From JAFLBB01 sp040007195 (GTDB taxonomy: Bacteria; Acidobacteriota; Terriglobia; Bryobacterales; Bryobacteraceae), in the NCBI GenBank assembly GCA_040007195.1, contig JBDTVQ010000062.1, forward strand, positions 1 through 22,828: a stretch of 22,828 bases of DNA. The letters are read 5' to 3'. Positions 14,298 through 22,201 of this stretch are shown in pieces. The notes under the pieces were generated by a model. The model searched no databases and had not been told where the DNA came from. It saw nothing but the letters and a program-made list of their open reading frames with translations. Made by a program: the position numbers and the translations under genes. The stretch's first letter is position 1; the number at the start of each line of letters is the position of its first letter.

Positions 14298-15929
14298 TTA
14301 GTAGTCCATGCCGCCGGGGCCGTGACCGGGATCGCCGGCGGGGGCCTTCTTCTCGGGGATCTCGCAGATCATGGCTTCGGTGGTCAGCATGAGGGCGCTG
14401 ATGGAGGAAGCATTCTGCAGGGCCGAGCGGGTGACTTTGGTGGGGTCGATGACGCCCGCGGCCACCAGGTCTTCGTAGTCGCCGGAGGCGGCGTTGAAGC
14501 CGAAGGTGGGGGTGGAGTTGGCGCGAACCTTCTCCAGGACGATGGCGCCTTCGAAACCGGCGTTGCCGGAGATCTGGCGCATCGGCTCTTCGCAAGCGCG
14601 ACGGATGATGTCGATGCCGATCTGCTCGTCACCGGCAGCCTTCAGGGTGGCCAGGGCAGTTGCGGCGCGCACGAGCGCGACACCACCACCGGGAACGATG
14701 CCTTCTTCCACCGCTGCGCGGGTGGCGTGAAGGGCGTCTTCCACGCGGGCCTTCTTTTCCTTCATTTCGGTCTCGGTGGCGGCACCGACCTTGATCACCG
14801 CAACACCACCGGCGAGCTTCGCCAGGCGTTCCTGGAGCTTCTCGCGGTCGTAGTCGGAGGTGGTCTCTTCGATCTGGGCGCGGAGCTGCTTAATGCGGCC
14901 CTCGATGGTCTTCTGCTCGCCAGCGCCGTCGACGATGGTCGTGTTGTCTTTGTCGACCGTGACGCGTTTGGCTCGGCCGAGGTCTTCGAGCTTCACGCCT
15001 TCGAGCTTAATGCCGGTCTCTTCCATGATCGACTTGCCGCCGGTGAGGATGGCAATGTCTTCGAGCATGGCTTTGCGGCGATCGCCGAAGCCAGGGGCCT
15101 TCACGGAGCAGACGTTAAGGGTGCCGCGGAGCTTGTTCACGACGAGGGTGGCGAGCGCTTCGCCTTCCACTTCCTCGGCGATGATGAGCAACGGGCGGCC
15201 GCCGCGGGCGATCTGCTCGAGCAACGGCAGAAGGTCCTTCATGTTGGAGATCTTCTTCTCGTGGATCAGGATGTAGGGATCCTCGAGAACGGCTTCCATG
15301 CGGTCGGCGTCGGTGATGAAGTAGGGCGACAGGTAGCCGCGGTCAAACTGCATACCGTCGACGGTCATGAGCTCGGTGGTCATCGTCTTGGCTTCTTCAA
15401 CCGTGATGACGCCGTCCTTGCCGACCTTCTTCATGGCTTCGGCGATGATGTTGCCGATGGTGGCGTCGCCGTTGGCGGAGATGGTGCCGACCTGAGCGAT
15501 CTTCTGGTCGTTTTCGACCTTCACGCTCATCTTCTGCACTTCGGCAACGACCGCGTCCACGGCCTTTTCGATGCCGCGCTTGAGGGCCATCGGGTTGGCG
15601 CCGGCCGCAACGGCCTTCACGCCTTCCTTGAAGATGGACTGGGCCAGAATGGTGGCGGTGGTGGTGCCGTCGCCGGCGACGTCGGAGGTCTTCGACGCTA
15701 CCTCACGGACCATCTGCGCGCCCATGTTTTCGAGCGGGTCCTTCAACTCGATCTCTTTGGCGACGGTGACGCCGTCCTTGGTGATCGTGGGGCCGCCGAA
15801 CTTCTTTTCGATAACGACATTGCGGCCCTTCGGGCCGAGGGTCACCTTTACCGCGTCGGCAAGCTGGTTGACGCCGCGCATGATCGCCTGGCGAGAATTT
15901 TCGCCGTACGTAATAGATTTTGCTGGCAT
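14298..15929 (-). CDS. groL: Chaperonin GroEL (60 kDa)
   Basis: ATP-driven protein-folding chamber subunit, working with GroES in the cytoplasm. The full length of 543 aa matches the family. Family landmarks include KVTLGPKGRNVVIEKKFGGP (28-47), the nucleotide-binding VAGDGTTTATILA (about 84-96) and AAVEEGIVPGGGVALVRA near residue 410. The C-terminal tail is short: one GGM followed by DY, not the long GGM repeat of Escherichia coli. It starts 48 bases after groS and is followed by a strong terminator, giving a standard two-gene groESL operon. No truncation or odd residue was noticed. Confidence 0.98.
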   Translation of the reverse strand: MPAKSITYGENSRQAIMRGVNQLADAVKVTLGPKGRNVVIEKKFGGPTITKDGVTVAKEIELKDPLENMGAQMVREVASKTSDVAGDGTTTATILAQSIFKEGVKAVAAGANPMALKRGIEKAVDAVVAEVQKMSVKVENDQKIAQVGTISANGDATIGNIIAEAMKKVGKDGVITVEEAKTMTTELMTVDGMQFDRGYLSPYFITDADRMEAVLEDPYILIHEKKISNMKDLLPLLEQIARGGRPLLIIAEEVEGEALATLVVNKLRGTLNVCSVKAPGFGDRRKAMLEDIAILTGGKSIMEETGIKLEGVKLEDLGRAKRVTVDKDNTTIVDGAGEQKTIEGRIKQLRAQIEETTSDYDREKLQERLAKLAGGVAVIKVGAATETEMKEKKARVEDALHATRAAVEEGIVPGGGVALVRAATALATLKAAGDEQIGIDIIRRACEEPMRQISGNAGFEGAIVLEKVRANSTPTFGFNAASGDYEDLVAAGVIDPTKVTRSALQNASSISALMLTTEAMICEIPEKKAPAGDPGHGPGGMDY

Positions 15930-15977
15930 TGCTTGATTACTCCTGATGTCTTTTCTTAACTTTTGCTGGGGACAGGG

Positions 15978-16304
15978 TTAGCTGGCCTTCGCTTTTTTGG
16001 CGGGAGCGGCTTCTTCGACTACGCCCAGAATCTCGTCCTCGCGGAGGATGAGGTATTCGTCGCCATCGATCTTGATCTCGTTTCCGGCATACTTGCCGAA
16101 GAGGATCTTGTCGCCCACCTGAACTTCCAGGGCGATCAGCTTTCCATCGTCGAGGCGGCGGCCCTTGCCGACGGCGGCGACTTCAGCCTTTTGCGGCTTT
16201 TCCTTCGCGCTGTCGGGGATGATGATGCTGCCCGCCATCGTTTCGTCTTCGTCAAGCCGCTTCACGACGATGCGGTCGTAGAGCGGACGAATGTTCATTG
16301 CCAT
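15978..16304 (-). CDS. groS: Co-chaperonin GroES (10 kDa)
   Basis: The lid of the GroEL chamber. From ATG 16304 it is 108 aa and begins MAMNIRPLYDRIVVKRLDED. The mobile loop is ETMAGSIIIPDSAKEKPQ, and the end is YLILREDEILGVVEE plus a lysine/alanine-rich tail (AAPAKKAKAS) about ten residues longer than in Escherichia coli. A GGAGG lies ten bases before the ATG and seems closer to ideal for it than for the second ATG at 16298. The frame continues upstream of the start but has no family similarity there. A CIRCE-like operator lies about 165 bases upstream, so heat-shock control by HrcA is likely. Confidence 0.97.
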   Translation of the reverse strand: MAMNIRPLYDRIVVKRLDEDETMAGSIIIPDSAKEKPQKAEVAAVGKGRRLDDGKLIALEVQVGDKILFGKYAGNEIKIDGDEYLILREDEILGVVEEAAPAKKAKAS

Positions 16305-16470
16305 GGGTATTTGACCTCCATTGAATCGACTACTGCTTGTGAGAAAAATCCTGGGATAAGGGCGTCCGTAGCGAGGGGTTAGCCTCAGCTGCCCGCGACC
16401 TTCAGGCCGCGTTCGTGCCCAAAACTTCGCTTTGTCGGTTCGGACCAACCGTCCGTCCCGACTCTTATAT

Positions 16471-16497
16471 TTAGCACAGTTTTTGTCTGAGTGACAG
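16471..16497 (-). promoter_or_regulatory. Degenerate CIRCE operator (HrcA site) of groESL
   Basis: The + strand reads TTAGCACAG, nine bases, GAGTGACAG. The CIRCE consensus is TTAGCACTC-N9-GAGTGCTAA, so the left arm matches 7 of 9, the right arm 6 of 9, and the spacer is exactly nine. A TATAAG -10-like box follows in the operon direction at 16469-16464. No clear -35 box was identified. Confidence 0.6.
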
Positions 16498-16579
16498 ATT
16501 TTCCTGCTAATTCACTGAAACAAAACCAAAAATAGTTATTGCAGCAGTGTTACCTTGATGCGGGAAGACTCAAATATAT

Positions 16580-16861
16580 CTACCAACGGCCTCTTCTGCG
16601 GCCGAGCCGGATCTCACCGATGGCAAATTCGATAAAAGACTTTCCCATCAACACGATACAGCTGGCAATCAGGAAATTAATAAATCCGCAGAGGACGAAG
16701 CCAAAAGGTGATTCCTCCCAAGTGATCAGTCTGGACCCGCCCGGCCGGCGCGCCGGAAAGCTCACAGAAGTGCCCTTTCGGGCGAGGTGGACCATGCCGA
16801 GAGTGATCAATACCGCCGTCAGGAGCAACAGCCGGCGGCTGGTTGCGTCCAATTTCGGCAT
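16580..16861 (-). CDS. Small hypothetical membrane protein
   Basis: A 93-aa protein not recognised as a known family. Two hydrophobic segments, about 11-27 and 53-72, suggest two membrane helices. The stretch between them is basic and proline/glycine-rich, and the C-terminus is arginine-rich (GRRRGRW), so both ends are probably cytoplasmic. ATG 16861 is preferred, with GGGAA just upstream; a GTG at 16876 in frame is an alternative. It starts 27 bases after the stop of the exported amidohydrolase and may be read from the same promoter. It then leaves about 275 bases up to groS that hold only the groESL promoter, operator and leader. Confidence 0.55.
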   Translation of the reverse strand: MPKLDATSRRLLLLTAVLITLGMVHLARKGTSVSFPARRPGGSRLITWEESPFGFVLCGFINFLIASCIVLMGKSFIEFAIGEIRLGRRRGRW

Positions 16862-16888
16862 GGGTTCCCGTTCCACGCGGTCAGGGAG

Positions 16889-18175
16889 CTACTTTCGCTC
16901 GAGCACTGTGTGGCCGATAGTGCCATCCCAGGAGTCGTCGCCCTGGGCGGTATAGTTGCCCAGTTTGTCCCAGTCTTCACGGCTTAGGCCGTTGAGATCC
17001 CATACGACGCGGCCGTCGCGAATGGTCATCTCGGCGACGATCTTTTTGTCGCCGCGGAGGCGGGCGCCGTAGATATCCGTGTAGCCGAACTTACCGGAGA
17101 GGACGCTGAGCACGGTGACATCGGCGCCGGAGCCGACGCTGAGGTTGCCGAGTTCTTCGCGTTTGATTTCGCGGGCGGGGTTCCAGGTGGAGCGGGCGAT
17201 CACCTGATCGAGGGGCATGCCCATGACGAGGAATTTCGACATGACGTTGGTCATGTCCTTCATCCCCGCGTTCATGGAGGAGATGTGGAGGTCGGTGGAG
17301 ATGGAGTCGGGCCAGAAATCCTGCTGCATGGCGGGGACGGCGAGGCGGAAAACGAAGCTGCCGCCGCCGTGGCCGACGTCGAACAGAACGCCGCGCTTAC
17401 GGCCTTCGCGGAGGTAGTCGCGGATCTTGCCCTGGGCGTCGAGCATGGGGACCGAGGGGAGGTAGGTGTGCGTGTAGATGTCGCCGGGGCGGAGTTTCTT
17501 GGTGATGAGCTCCTCGTGGGGGCGCTCGGGCTGGAACTTGCCGAAGTCGACCAGGAGGGGAACGCCGGCGGCTTTGGCGCAGGCGAGGGCGTTGTCGACG
17601 GCGATCCAATTGGGGGCAGTGTAGTGCGCGGTCTTCACGCCGACGAGGATGGAGCTGTACTGCTTGATGCGGTCGGCGCAGGCTTTGGGGTCCATTTCTG
17701 CGGTGTTCTGTTCGACATCGTTGCCGCCGCCCATGCCGGTGCCGACGATGTTCAGCAGCGCGAGGACGCGCGTGCGGGACTTGTCGATGACGCGATTCTT
17801 GAACCGCTCGAAGCTCTTCGCGCCCGAGGAGCCGGCGTCGACCATGGTGGTGACGCCCGAGCGGAAGCTGTGGTCGTCGGGCATGACGCTGGATTCGCCC
17901 ATGTATTCGCGGCCCTCGCCGGCGAAGACGTGGACGTGGAGATCGACGAGGCCAGGGGCGACGTAGAGGCCGGTGACATCGACGGTTTTGCCAGCCTGCG
18001 AGGCGGGAATATCTGCGGCGACAGCGGCTATTTTGCCGTTCTTAATCGCGACATCGCGCTTGGCGTTGAGGCGGTTTTTGGCGTCGACGACGGTGCCGCC
18101 TTTAAGGAGCAGATCGTATTGTTGAGCGGAGAGGGAGAGGGCGGCCACGAGGGCCAAAGCGAGAAAGCGCGGCAT
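16889..18175 (-). CDS. Exported amidohydrolase/deacetylase family metallohydrolase
   Basis: A 428-aa binuclear metal hydrolase of the amidohydrolase superfamily with a Sec signal peptide (MPRFLALALVAALSLSAQ). Ligands are visible in order: H80-V-H82 in GLVDLHVHVFAG, the probable carbamylated lysine K181 in GVKTAHY, H236 in YTHTY, H269 in DVGHGGG and D295 in STDLH. The N- and C-terminal beta strands (LLLKGGTVVDAKNR and GSGADVTVLS) form the usual composite domain. Length and order match the EF_0837/AHA_3915 'deacetylase' subgroup, whose members act on N-acyl or cyclic amide substrates; the natural substrate is unknown. A TACAAT box eight bases before the ATG suggests a very short or absent leader. 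Confidence 0.85.
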   Translation of the reverse strand: MPRFLALALVAALSLSAQQYDLLLKGGTVVDAKNRLNAKRDVAIKNGKIAAVAADIPASQAGKTVDVTGLYVAPGLVDLHVHVFAGEGREYMGESSVMPDDHSFRSGVTTMVDAGSSGAKSFERFKNRVIDKSRTRVLALLNIVGTGMGGGNDVEQNTAEMDPKACADRIKQYSSILVGVKTAHYTAPNWIAVDNALACAKAAGVPLLVDFGKFQPERPHEELITKKLRPGDIYTHTYLPSVPMLDAQGKIRDYLREGRKRGVLFDVGHGGGSFVFRLAVPAMQQDFWPDSISTDLHISSMNAGMKDMTNVMSKFLVMGMPLDQVIARSTWNPAREIKREELGNLSVGSGADVTVLSVLSGKFGYTDIYGARLRGDKKIVAEMTIRDGRVVWDLNGLSREDWDKLGNYTAQGDDSWDGTIGHTVLERK

Positions 18176-18182
18176 GAGGGGG

Positions 18183-18188
18183 ATTGTA
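18183..18188 (-). promoter_or_regulatory. -10 box TACAAT of the amidohydrolase gene
   Basis: TACAAT on the reverse strand ends seven bases before the ATG at 18175. The only TTGAAG upstream is 22 bases away, too far for an ideal -35 box. Confidence 0.35.
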
Positions 18189-18217
18189 TCGTAGTGGGGG
18201 TGGACGGAGTCTTCAAA

Positions 18218-18248
18218 TTGAAGCGCAGCTTGGCCACATCGGTATAAT
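18218..18248 (+). promoter_or_regulatory. Promoter of the three-gene cassette, leaderless GTG start
   Basis: A perfect TATAAT (18243-18248) lies 19 bases after TTGAAG (18218-18223). Transcription would begin at about 18255, which is the G of the GTG start codon. The -35 box is half of the palindrome CTTCAAATTGAAG (18211-18223), whose other half offers TTGAAG to the opposite strand. Confidence 0.6.
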
Positions 18249-18254
18249 TACGCT

Positions 18255-18917
18255 GTGGTTGAATCTATCTCGCAGCCGCGCATCCCTGAATCCTACTTTG
18301 AACACCGCCAGCGCTTCGTCAACTCCTGGGTGGATCGGTGGTCGATTCTGCCCAATCCTTTCGTTGCGGCCCTGGTCCCGGCTCTGAGATCGGCGGGGGT
18401 GGAGCTTGCAGATTTCTCATTTAGTAACGATGCAGCAAACCTGGGGGACATCTTCCTCAATATTGTTCTCCGCAAGTGGAATGCCGCGATTCGAATTACC
18501 CTCGATTCCATCACTTTCATGGCGGCCAATCCCAATTGGGAGGAAGCCCCCAACTTGGTCAGTCTCTTCGATCAAGCTGCCACCATCGTGTATGGAGTCG
18601 TAGGAGCAGAGCCCTCGTGTCAAGAGTCGACTCTCTGGTTTCACGTGACGCCTGGGCCCTTGGATTTTGGAAAGAAGACTGCGGAGCTCGTGAGGACGGA
18701 CGCCTTAGGTAAGGGTGGTTTTTATGGATTTTCAGTCTACAGCGCTGATCACACCACGACAGTCGACAAGTCACTTCGATACGAAGGGGCAGCTTTCGTA
18801 CGCTTGCAACGGACGTTTCCCGGCAACACGTTAATGGCGGACGTCGCGCTGCATCTCTATCAGGATGAAATTTCAGCGCTACACCTGCTTGGAATCACCG
18901 ATGTACCATTAGGTTGA
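18255..18917 (+). CDS. Hypothetical protein, first gene of a three-gene cassette
   Basis: A 220-aa protein I do not recognise. It has no signal peptide or membrane helix. It mixes short beta-like stretches (NAAIRITLDSITFMA, STLWFHVTPGP, LMADVALHLYQDEISALHLL) and has no obvious catalytic motif. The GTG start at 18255 coincides with the expected transcription start of a TATAAT promoter, so the message is probably leaderless. Sampled G+C is about 52%, lower than flanking genes. The next gene starts 10 bases after its stop, behind a GGGGAGAG ribosome-binding site. Conserved context with the DUF5678-like and aspartic protease genes would be the best clue to its role. Confidence 0.7.
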   Translation: MVESISQPRIPESYFEHRQRFVNSWVDRWSILPNPFVAALVPALRSAGVELADFSFSNDAANLGDIFLNIVLRKWNAAIRITLDSITFMAANPNWEEAPNLVSLFDQAATIVYGVVGAEPSCQESTLWFHVTPGPLDFGKKTAELVRTDALGKGGFYGFSVYSADHTTTVDKSLRYEGAAFVRLQRTFPGNTLMADVALHLYQDEISALHLLGITDVPLG

Positions 18918-18927
18918 GGGGAGAGTC

Positions 18928-19461
18928 ATGGTCCACTCGCTTCTACCACTTGAGAATGTAAGTCCATCAGGGTTCGTTGGTGCCGCGATTACTCGCTCGC
19001 ATACAGTTCGCCATAGAGCAGATCAAATCGTTGAGCAGGCACCTACTCTGCCAGATCCACCGAGACGCCCTCCGGCCATCGTTACTTTTGCCAATCAAGG
19101 GATATTCGATTTGACTCGGCCGCCTAAAGCCCGAGTCGACGAATTCGCAATCGTTGCACACATGATTGAGGGCGTCCGTGGGCCGAGCATCTCGGAGCAT
19201 CTCTCCCAAGTTGGGCCCGTATTAGAGAGCTTGACTCGGCTCCGAAATCGCGCGATACATAATCGTCAACGCGAACTGGAGAGAATTTGGTTGTCCAATA
19301 ACCGGCACAAGTATTCTGGCCAGTGGATTGCTCTGCTCGGAGATCAATTGCTTGCGGCAGGCACATCATCCAAAGAAGTCTTCGCCAAAATTGAGGGGCA
19401 TCTACCTAGACCGCTCGTCATCAGAATAGACGATGCCGAGGCAGCATTCGCTGGCTGGTAA
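18928..19461 (+). CDS. Hypothetical protein with C-terminal DUF5678-like domain
   Basis: A 177-aa protein. The first 115 residues are unassigned, with a proline-rich patch (LPDPPRRPPA) and a helical region rich in arginine. The last 50 residues (HKYSGQWIALLGDQLLAAGT, then SSKEVFAKIEGHLPRPLVIR) follow the pattern of DUF5678: Y.G.WVA.., ..G.s..eV, then P.i..V. Small DUF5678 proteins are often found next to aspartyl protease genes in other bacteria, and here the stop overlaps the protease start (TAATG at 19459-19463). This supports a functional pair. Its role is unknown; no export signal is seen, so the pair is probably cytoplasmic. Confidence 0.7.
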   Translation: MVHSLLPLENVSPSGFVGAAITRSHTVRHRADQIVEQAPTLPDPPRRPPAIVTFANQGIFDLTRPPKARVDEFAIVAHMIEGVRGPSISEHLSQVGPVLESLTRLRNRAIHNRQRELERIWLSNNRHKYSGQWIALLGDQLLAAGTSSKEVFAKIEGHLPRPLVIRIDDAEAAFAGW

Positions 19462-19868
19462 TGGACACTCTGGAGTTCAGGACCAAACACAAGTATTCAT
19501 CGAGCGCGAGCGGAATTGAGGTCGAAGTTGGGTTGAATTTGGGCCCGGACCAGCCAATCCGATTGCTCGCGAAAATCGACACTGGCGCGTCATTCTGCAT
19601 CTTCCAACGCGACTACGCTGAGCACATGGGCATCGAGGTGGAAAGCGGAGTTCCACTGCGAATTGGCACGGCGACCGGAGGTTTCGATGCTTTCGGACAC
19701 ACAGTTATACTCTCGTGTTTTGATTGGACATTCGAAACGACCGTCTATTTCGCCGAGCCGCGGGAGTTCAACCGCAATGTTCTCGGTCGTCAGGGCTGGC
19801 TCGAGAATTTCCGGATGGCGATCATCGATCATGACTCGCTTCTCTATTTGAGCAAGTACGACGACTAA
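19461..19868 (+). CDS. Retropepsin-like aspartic protease
   Basis: A 135-aa protein with a single retroviral-type aspartic protease domain. The catalytic motif DTGAS is at 40-44, preceded by the hydrophobic strand RLLAKI. It is followed by the flap-like GTATGGFDAFGHTVILSC region and the second conserved strand NVLGRQGWLENF (about 107-118), equivalent to the hydrophobic-hydrophobic-G motif. Such single-domain enzymes act as dimers. There is no signal peptide. The ATG overlaps the upstream stop, so production is coupled to the DUF5678-like protein, which may be its substrate or partner. The gene ends five bases from the convergent serine hydrolase stop. Fold assignment is firm; target unknown. 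Confidence 0.85.
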   Translation: MDTLEFRTKHKYSSSASGIEVEVGLNLGPDQPIRLLAKIDTGASFCIFQRDYAEHMGIEVESGVPLRIGTATGGFDAFGHTVILSCFDWTFETTVYFAEPREFNRNVLGRQGWLENFRMAIIDHDSLLYLSKYDD

Positions 19869-19873
19869 ATTTC

Positions 19874-20965
19874 CTAGTTGCCATCCAGCAATCCCAATAT
19901 CCCCTCCGCCAACGCTCTTGCTCCCACCTGATCCATATTCGCCATGACGGCGACGACGTTGCCGGTGGCGAGGTCCATGAGGAGCATGGTGGAGCAGCCT
20001 TGCTGGCCGCCGCTGTGGCCGACGAGTTTGTGGCCGTTCTTTTCGATGAGGTCCCAGCCGTATCCGTAACTGGAGACTCGGCCGTTCTTGAGGCGTTGGG
20101 GGGCCCACATGACGTCGAGCGTGGCGGTTTTGAGGAGCGTTCCGGAGCGGACGGCGAGGGCGAATTTTACAAGGTCAGCGGGCGCGGCGATCATGCCACC
20201 GCCGGGGATTTTATTCGATGTGTCGGTGTACCCGGAGTTGAACACGGTGCCGTCGGCGCGTTTGGCGTAGAAGCGCGTGCGGTGGGGGACGATCTCCCAG
20301 CGGTCGTCGTCGCGCAGCGTGGTCATTCCGGCGGGCAGGCAGATGCGCTGTTGCACATAGTCCTTGAAGCGCTGGCCGGAGACGGCCTGGACGGCGGCGC
20401 CGGCGAGGTTGTAGCCATAGGTCGAGTAGCTGTACTTGGTACCGGGTTCGGCGACGAGAGGATCGTTCTGGAAGATGGGCAGGGCGTCGAGAATATCGCC
20501 ATAGTGTCGAACAGTGTCGAGTTCGTCGTCTCCCCGATAGTGCCGGATGCCGCCAAGGTGAGCGAGCAGCAGGCCGACGGTAATGGGCCCTTGCGGCTTC
20601 AGGGGAAACGACGGCACGTAGCGCTGGATGGGCGCGTTGAGGTCGAGCCTGCCCTGCTCCCACATCTGCATCGCGGCGACGGCGGTGATGGGTTTCGATA
20701 CGGAGCCGAGGCGGTAGACGGTTTGCGCGGTGGCGGGGACGTTGTTTTCGAGATCCTGCAGGCCGTAGCCCTGCTGCCAGCGGAGTTCGCCGTTGACGGC
20801 GACGGCGATGGAGAGGCCGGGGATGGAATCCTTCGTCATCTGCGCGGCGGTAAGGCGGTCGATTTCGCCGACGGTATCGGGGGACAGTTGCGCGCACAGA
20901 GGCAGGGCTGCGAGCGCGAGCAGAAGGGTTCGGCGGAGCACGGGGCGAGGCACGGAGCGGAGCAT
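19874..20965 (-). CDS. Exported serine hydrolase, beta-lactamase/LACTB-like
   Basis: A penicillin-binding-protein-like serine hydrolase of 363 aa from ATG 20965. It has an arginine-led signal peptide (RRTLLLALAALPLCAQ). The nucleophile motif SVSK (S88-K91) is present, with YST at 180-182 in place of YxN, as in LACTB-type enzymes, and HSGG near the C-terminus as third motif. The LLLAHLGGIRHY segment varies the more common LLtHtSGI. Family members cut peptides, esters or lactams, and resistance activity should not be assumed. A GTG at 20977 in the same frame overlaps the upstream NIPSNAP stop (TAGTG), so coupled translation from there is an alternative start. Confidence 0.87.
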   Translation of the reverse strand: MLRSVPRPVLRRTLLLALAALPLCAQLSPDTVGEIDRLTAAQMTKDSIPGLSIAVAVNGELRWQQGYGLQDLENNVPATAQTVYRLGSVSKPITAVAAMQMWEQGRLDLNAPIQRYVPSFPLKPQGPITVGLLLAHLGGIRHYRGDDELDTVRHYGDILDALPIFQNDPLVAEPGTKYSYSTYGYNLAGAAVQAVSGQRFKDYVQQRICLPAGMTTLRDDDRWEIVPHRTRFYAKRADGTVFNSGYTDTSNKIPGGGMIAAPADLVKFALAVRSGTLLKTATLDVMWAPQRLKNGRVSSYGYGWDLIEKNGHKLVGHSGGQQGCSTMLLMDLATGNVVAVMANMDQVGARALAEGILGLLDGN

Positions 20966-20976
20966 GGATGGAGGCA

Positions 20977-21768
20977 CTAGCGTATGGGCGAAAACGGAAG
21001 CGGGCGCAGGAAGGTCGAGCTGATGTTGGAGACGATCTCGGCGTCGGCGAGACCGGGCGTGGCGCGGAGCTTTACCCAGTCGGGATCGCTCGAAAATGCC
21101 GACCAGGTCTTCTCGCGGTGGGCGAGGCTGTCGTAGGCGAGCATGTAGGTGAGGTTGGGCATGTCGGGCCCGTAGATGGTTTCGCCGAAGAAGATGGGTG
21201 TCATGCCGACCTTGCGGAAGATGTCGATTTCGCCATTGCCGAACATGCCGATTTTGCTGCCGAGAGAGCCGAAGTTGTTCGATTCGTAGGTGCGGAGTTC
21301 AAAAACGCGCGGGCTGTCTTTTGTTTGGGGTGTCTGGATCTCGGGGAACTTCGGGAAGCCGCGCATGAGGCGCGATTCGACGCGGGTGAACGCGAGGCCG
21401 GGTGCCGAGTTGAACTTCTCGACGGCCTTGGCCAGGACGGGGTTGGAGAACATCTTCCGCTTGGTGTCCTGGATGCCCGCGAGCGACGGGAAACCCATGA
21501 TGGAGAGGGCGAAGGGGCCCTTGGGCGCGACGAGTTGGCCGAAGTAGCCGTGGCCGAGGACACCGGCCTTTTCTGCGGCGGGCGCCATGGCGTCTTTGAG
21601 GAAGTCGGTGACGCGCTGCATCTGGTTGTCGGCCGAGTTGCGGCACCAATAGTAAGTGAGCTCGATGAAGCTTTGGGGGGGCAGTTTCTGTGCTTGCATG
21701 ACGGTGGTGGCGAGACCAGCCGTGGCAGTGGAGGCGATCAGTTGGCGGCGGGTCATCTTTAAGAGCAT
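20977..21768 (-). CDS. NIPSNAP family protein with Tat-type signal
   Basis: A 263-aa exported protein. The N-terminus MTRRQLIASTATAGLATTVMQAQ (shown in part: TRRQLIAS) is a twin-arginine-type signal; ATG 21756 would start at this methionine, four codons inside the longer ATG 21768 frame. The C-terminal part (VFELRTYESNN, then GPDMPNLTYMLAYDSLAHRE and WSAFSSDPDWVKLRA) is a NIPSNAP dimeric alpha-beta barrel domain, and the first half looks like a diverged copy (SFIELTYYWCRNS). No enzyme activity is established for bacterial NIPSNAP proteins. It is directly followed by the serine hydrolase gene, so both are probably secreted together. Confidence 0.85.
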   Translation of the reverse strand: MLLKMTRRQLIASTATAGLATTVMQAQKLPPQSFIELTYYWCRNSADNQMQRVTDFLKDAMAPAAEKAGVLGHGYFGQLVAPKGPFALSIMGFPSLAGIQDTKRKMFSNPVLAKAVEKFNSAPGLAFTRVESRLMRGFPKFPEIQTPQTKDSPRVFELRTYESNNFGSLGSKIGMFGNGEIDIFRKVGMTPIFFGETIYGPDMPNLTYMLAYDSLAHREKTWSAFSSDPDWVKLRATPGLADAEIVSNISSTFLRPLPFSPIR

Positions 21769-21826
21769 AGCGCCGGGTGGGCAGTGCCGGGAGCATCGCG
21801 CCGCGCCGGGCGGAAAATGTTAGAGG

Positions 21827-22201
21827 CTAGCGGGCCTTGGTCGCCTTGACGATGGCTTCCATGTGGGCGAGGTACTTCTCGAGCGACTCGCGGCCCTGTG
21901 CGGTCACGCTGTAGTCGCTGCGCGGGACGCGGCCGGCAAAGGACTTCTGGCATTCGATGAAGCCGGCGTCTTCGAGTTTGCGCGCGTGGACGCTGAGGTT
22001 GCCGTCGGTGACGCTGAGCAGGGCCTTCAGTTCATTGAAGGTGAGCGAGTCGTTAACGGCGAGCGCGCTGATGATGCCGAGGCGGATCGGCTCATGAATA
22101 GTGCGGTCGAGGACCGACACCCTTTCGGCCTGGAGCTTGCCTTTGGGAGCGGGGCCTTTCGGCGCCGCATCCACTTTCATTGCGGCATTCGATTTAGCCA
22201 C
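21827..22201 (-). CDS. Winged-helix transcriptional regulator (HTH_34/MarR-like)
   Basis: A 124-aa DNA-binding protein. The start GTG 22201 follows a strong AAGGAGG ribosome-binding site. A lysine/proline/alanine-rich leader (residues 1-25) precedes the winged helix: DRTIHEPIRLGIISALAVND, LTFNELKALLSVTDGNLSVH and ARKLEDAGFIEC form the helices, and VPRSDYSVTAQGRESLEKYL the wing and dimer helix. The pattern is that of small one-domain regulators related to MarR/PadR and annotated HTH_34. It overlaps the upstream membrane protein gene by eight bases, so the two are expressed together; such regulator-membrane protein pairs usually act on their own operon. The inducing signal is unknown. Confidence 0.87.
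   Translation of the reverse strand: MAKSNAAMKVDAAPKGPAPKGKLQAERVSVLDRTIHEPIRLGIISALAVNDSLTFNELKALLSVTDGNLSVHARKLEDAGFIECQKSFAGRVPRSDYSVTAQGRESLEKYLAHMEAIVKATKAR

Noticed and set aside
14322..15959. A 545-codon open frame opposite groEL.
   Set aside because: It is an antisense shadow of a very conserved, GC-rich gene; its protein is low-complexity in G, D, V and H and resembles nothing.
17285..18247. A 320-codon open frame opposite the amidohydrolase.
   Set aside because: It is a shadow frame rich in G, A, V and D with no domain; the reverse strand gives a full metal-site enzyme.
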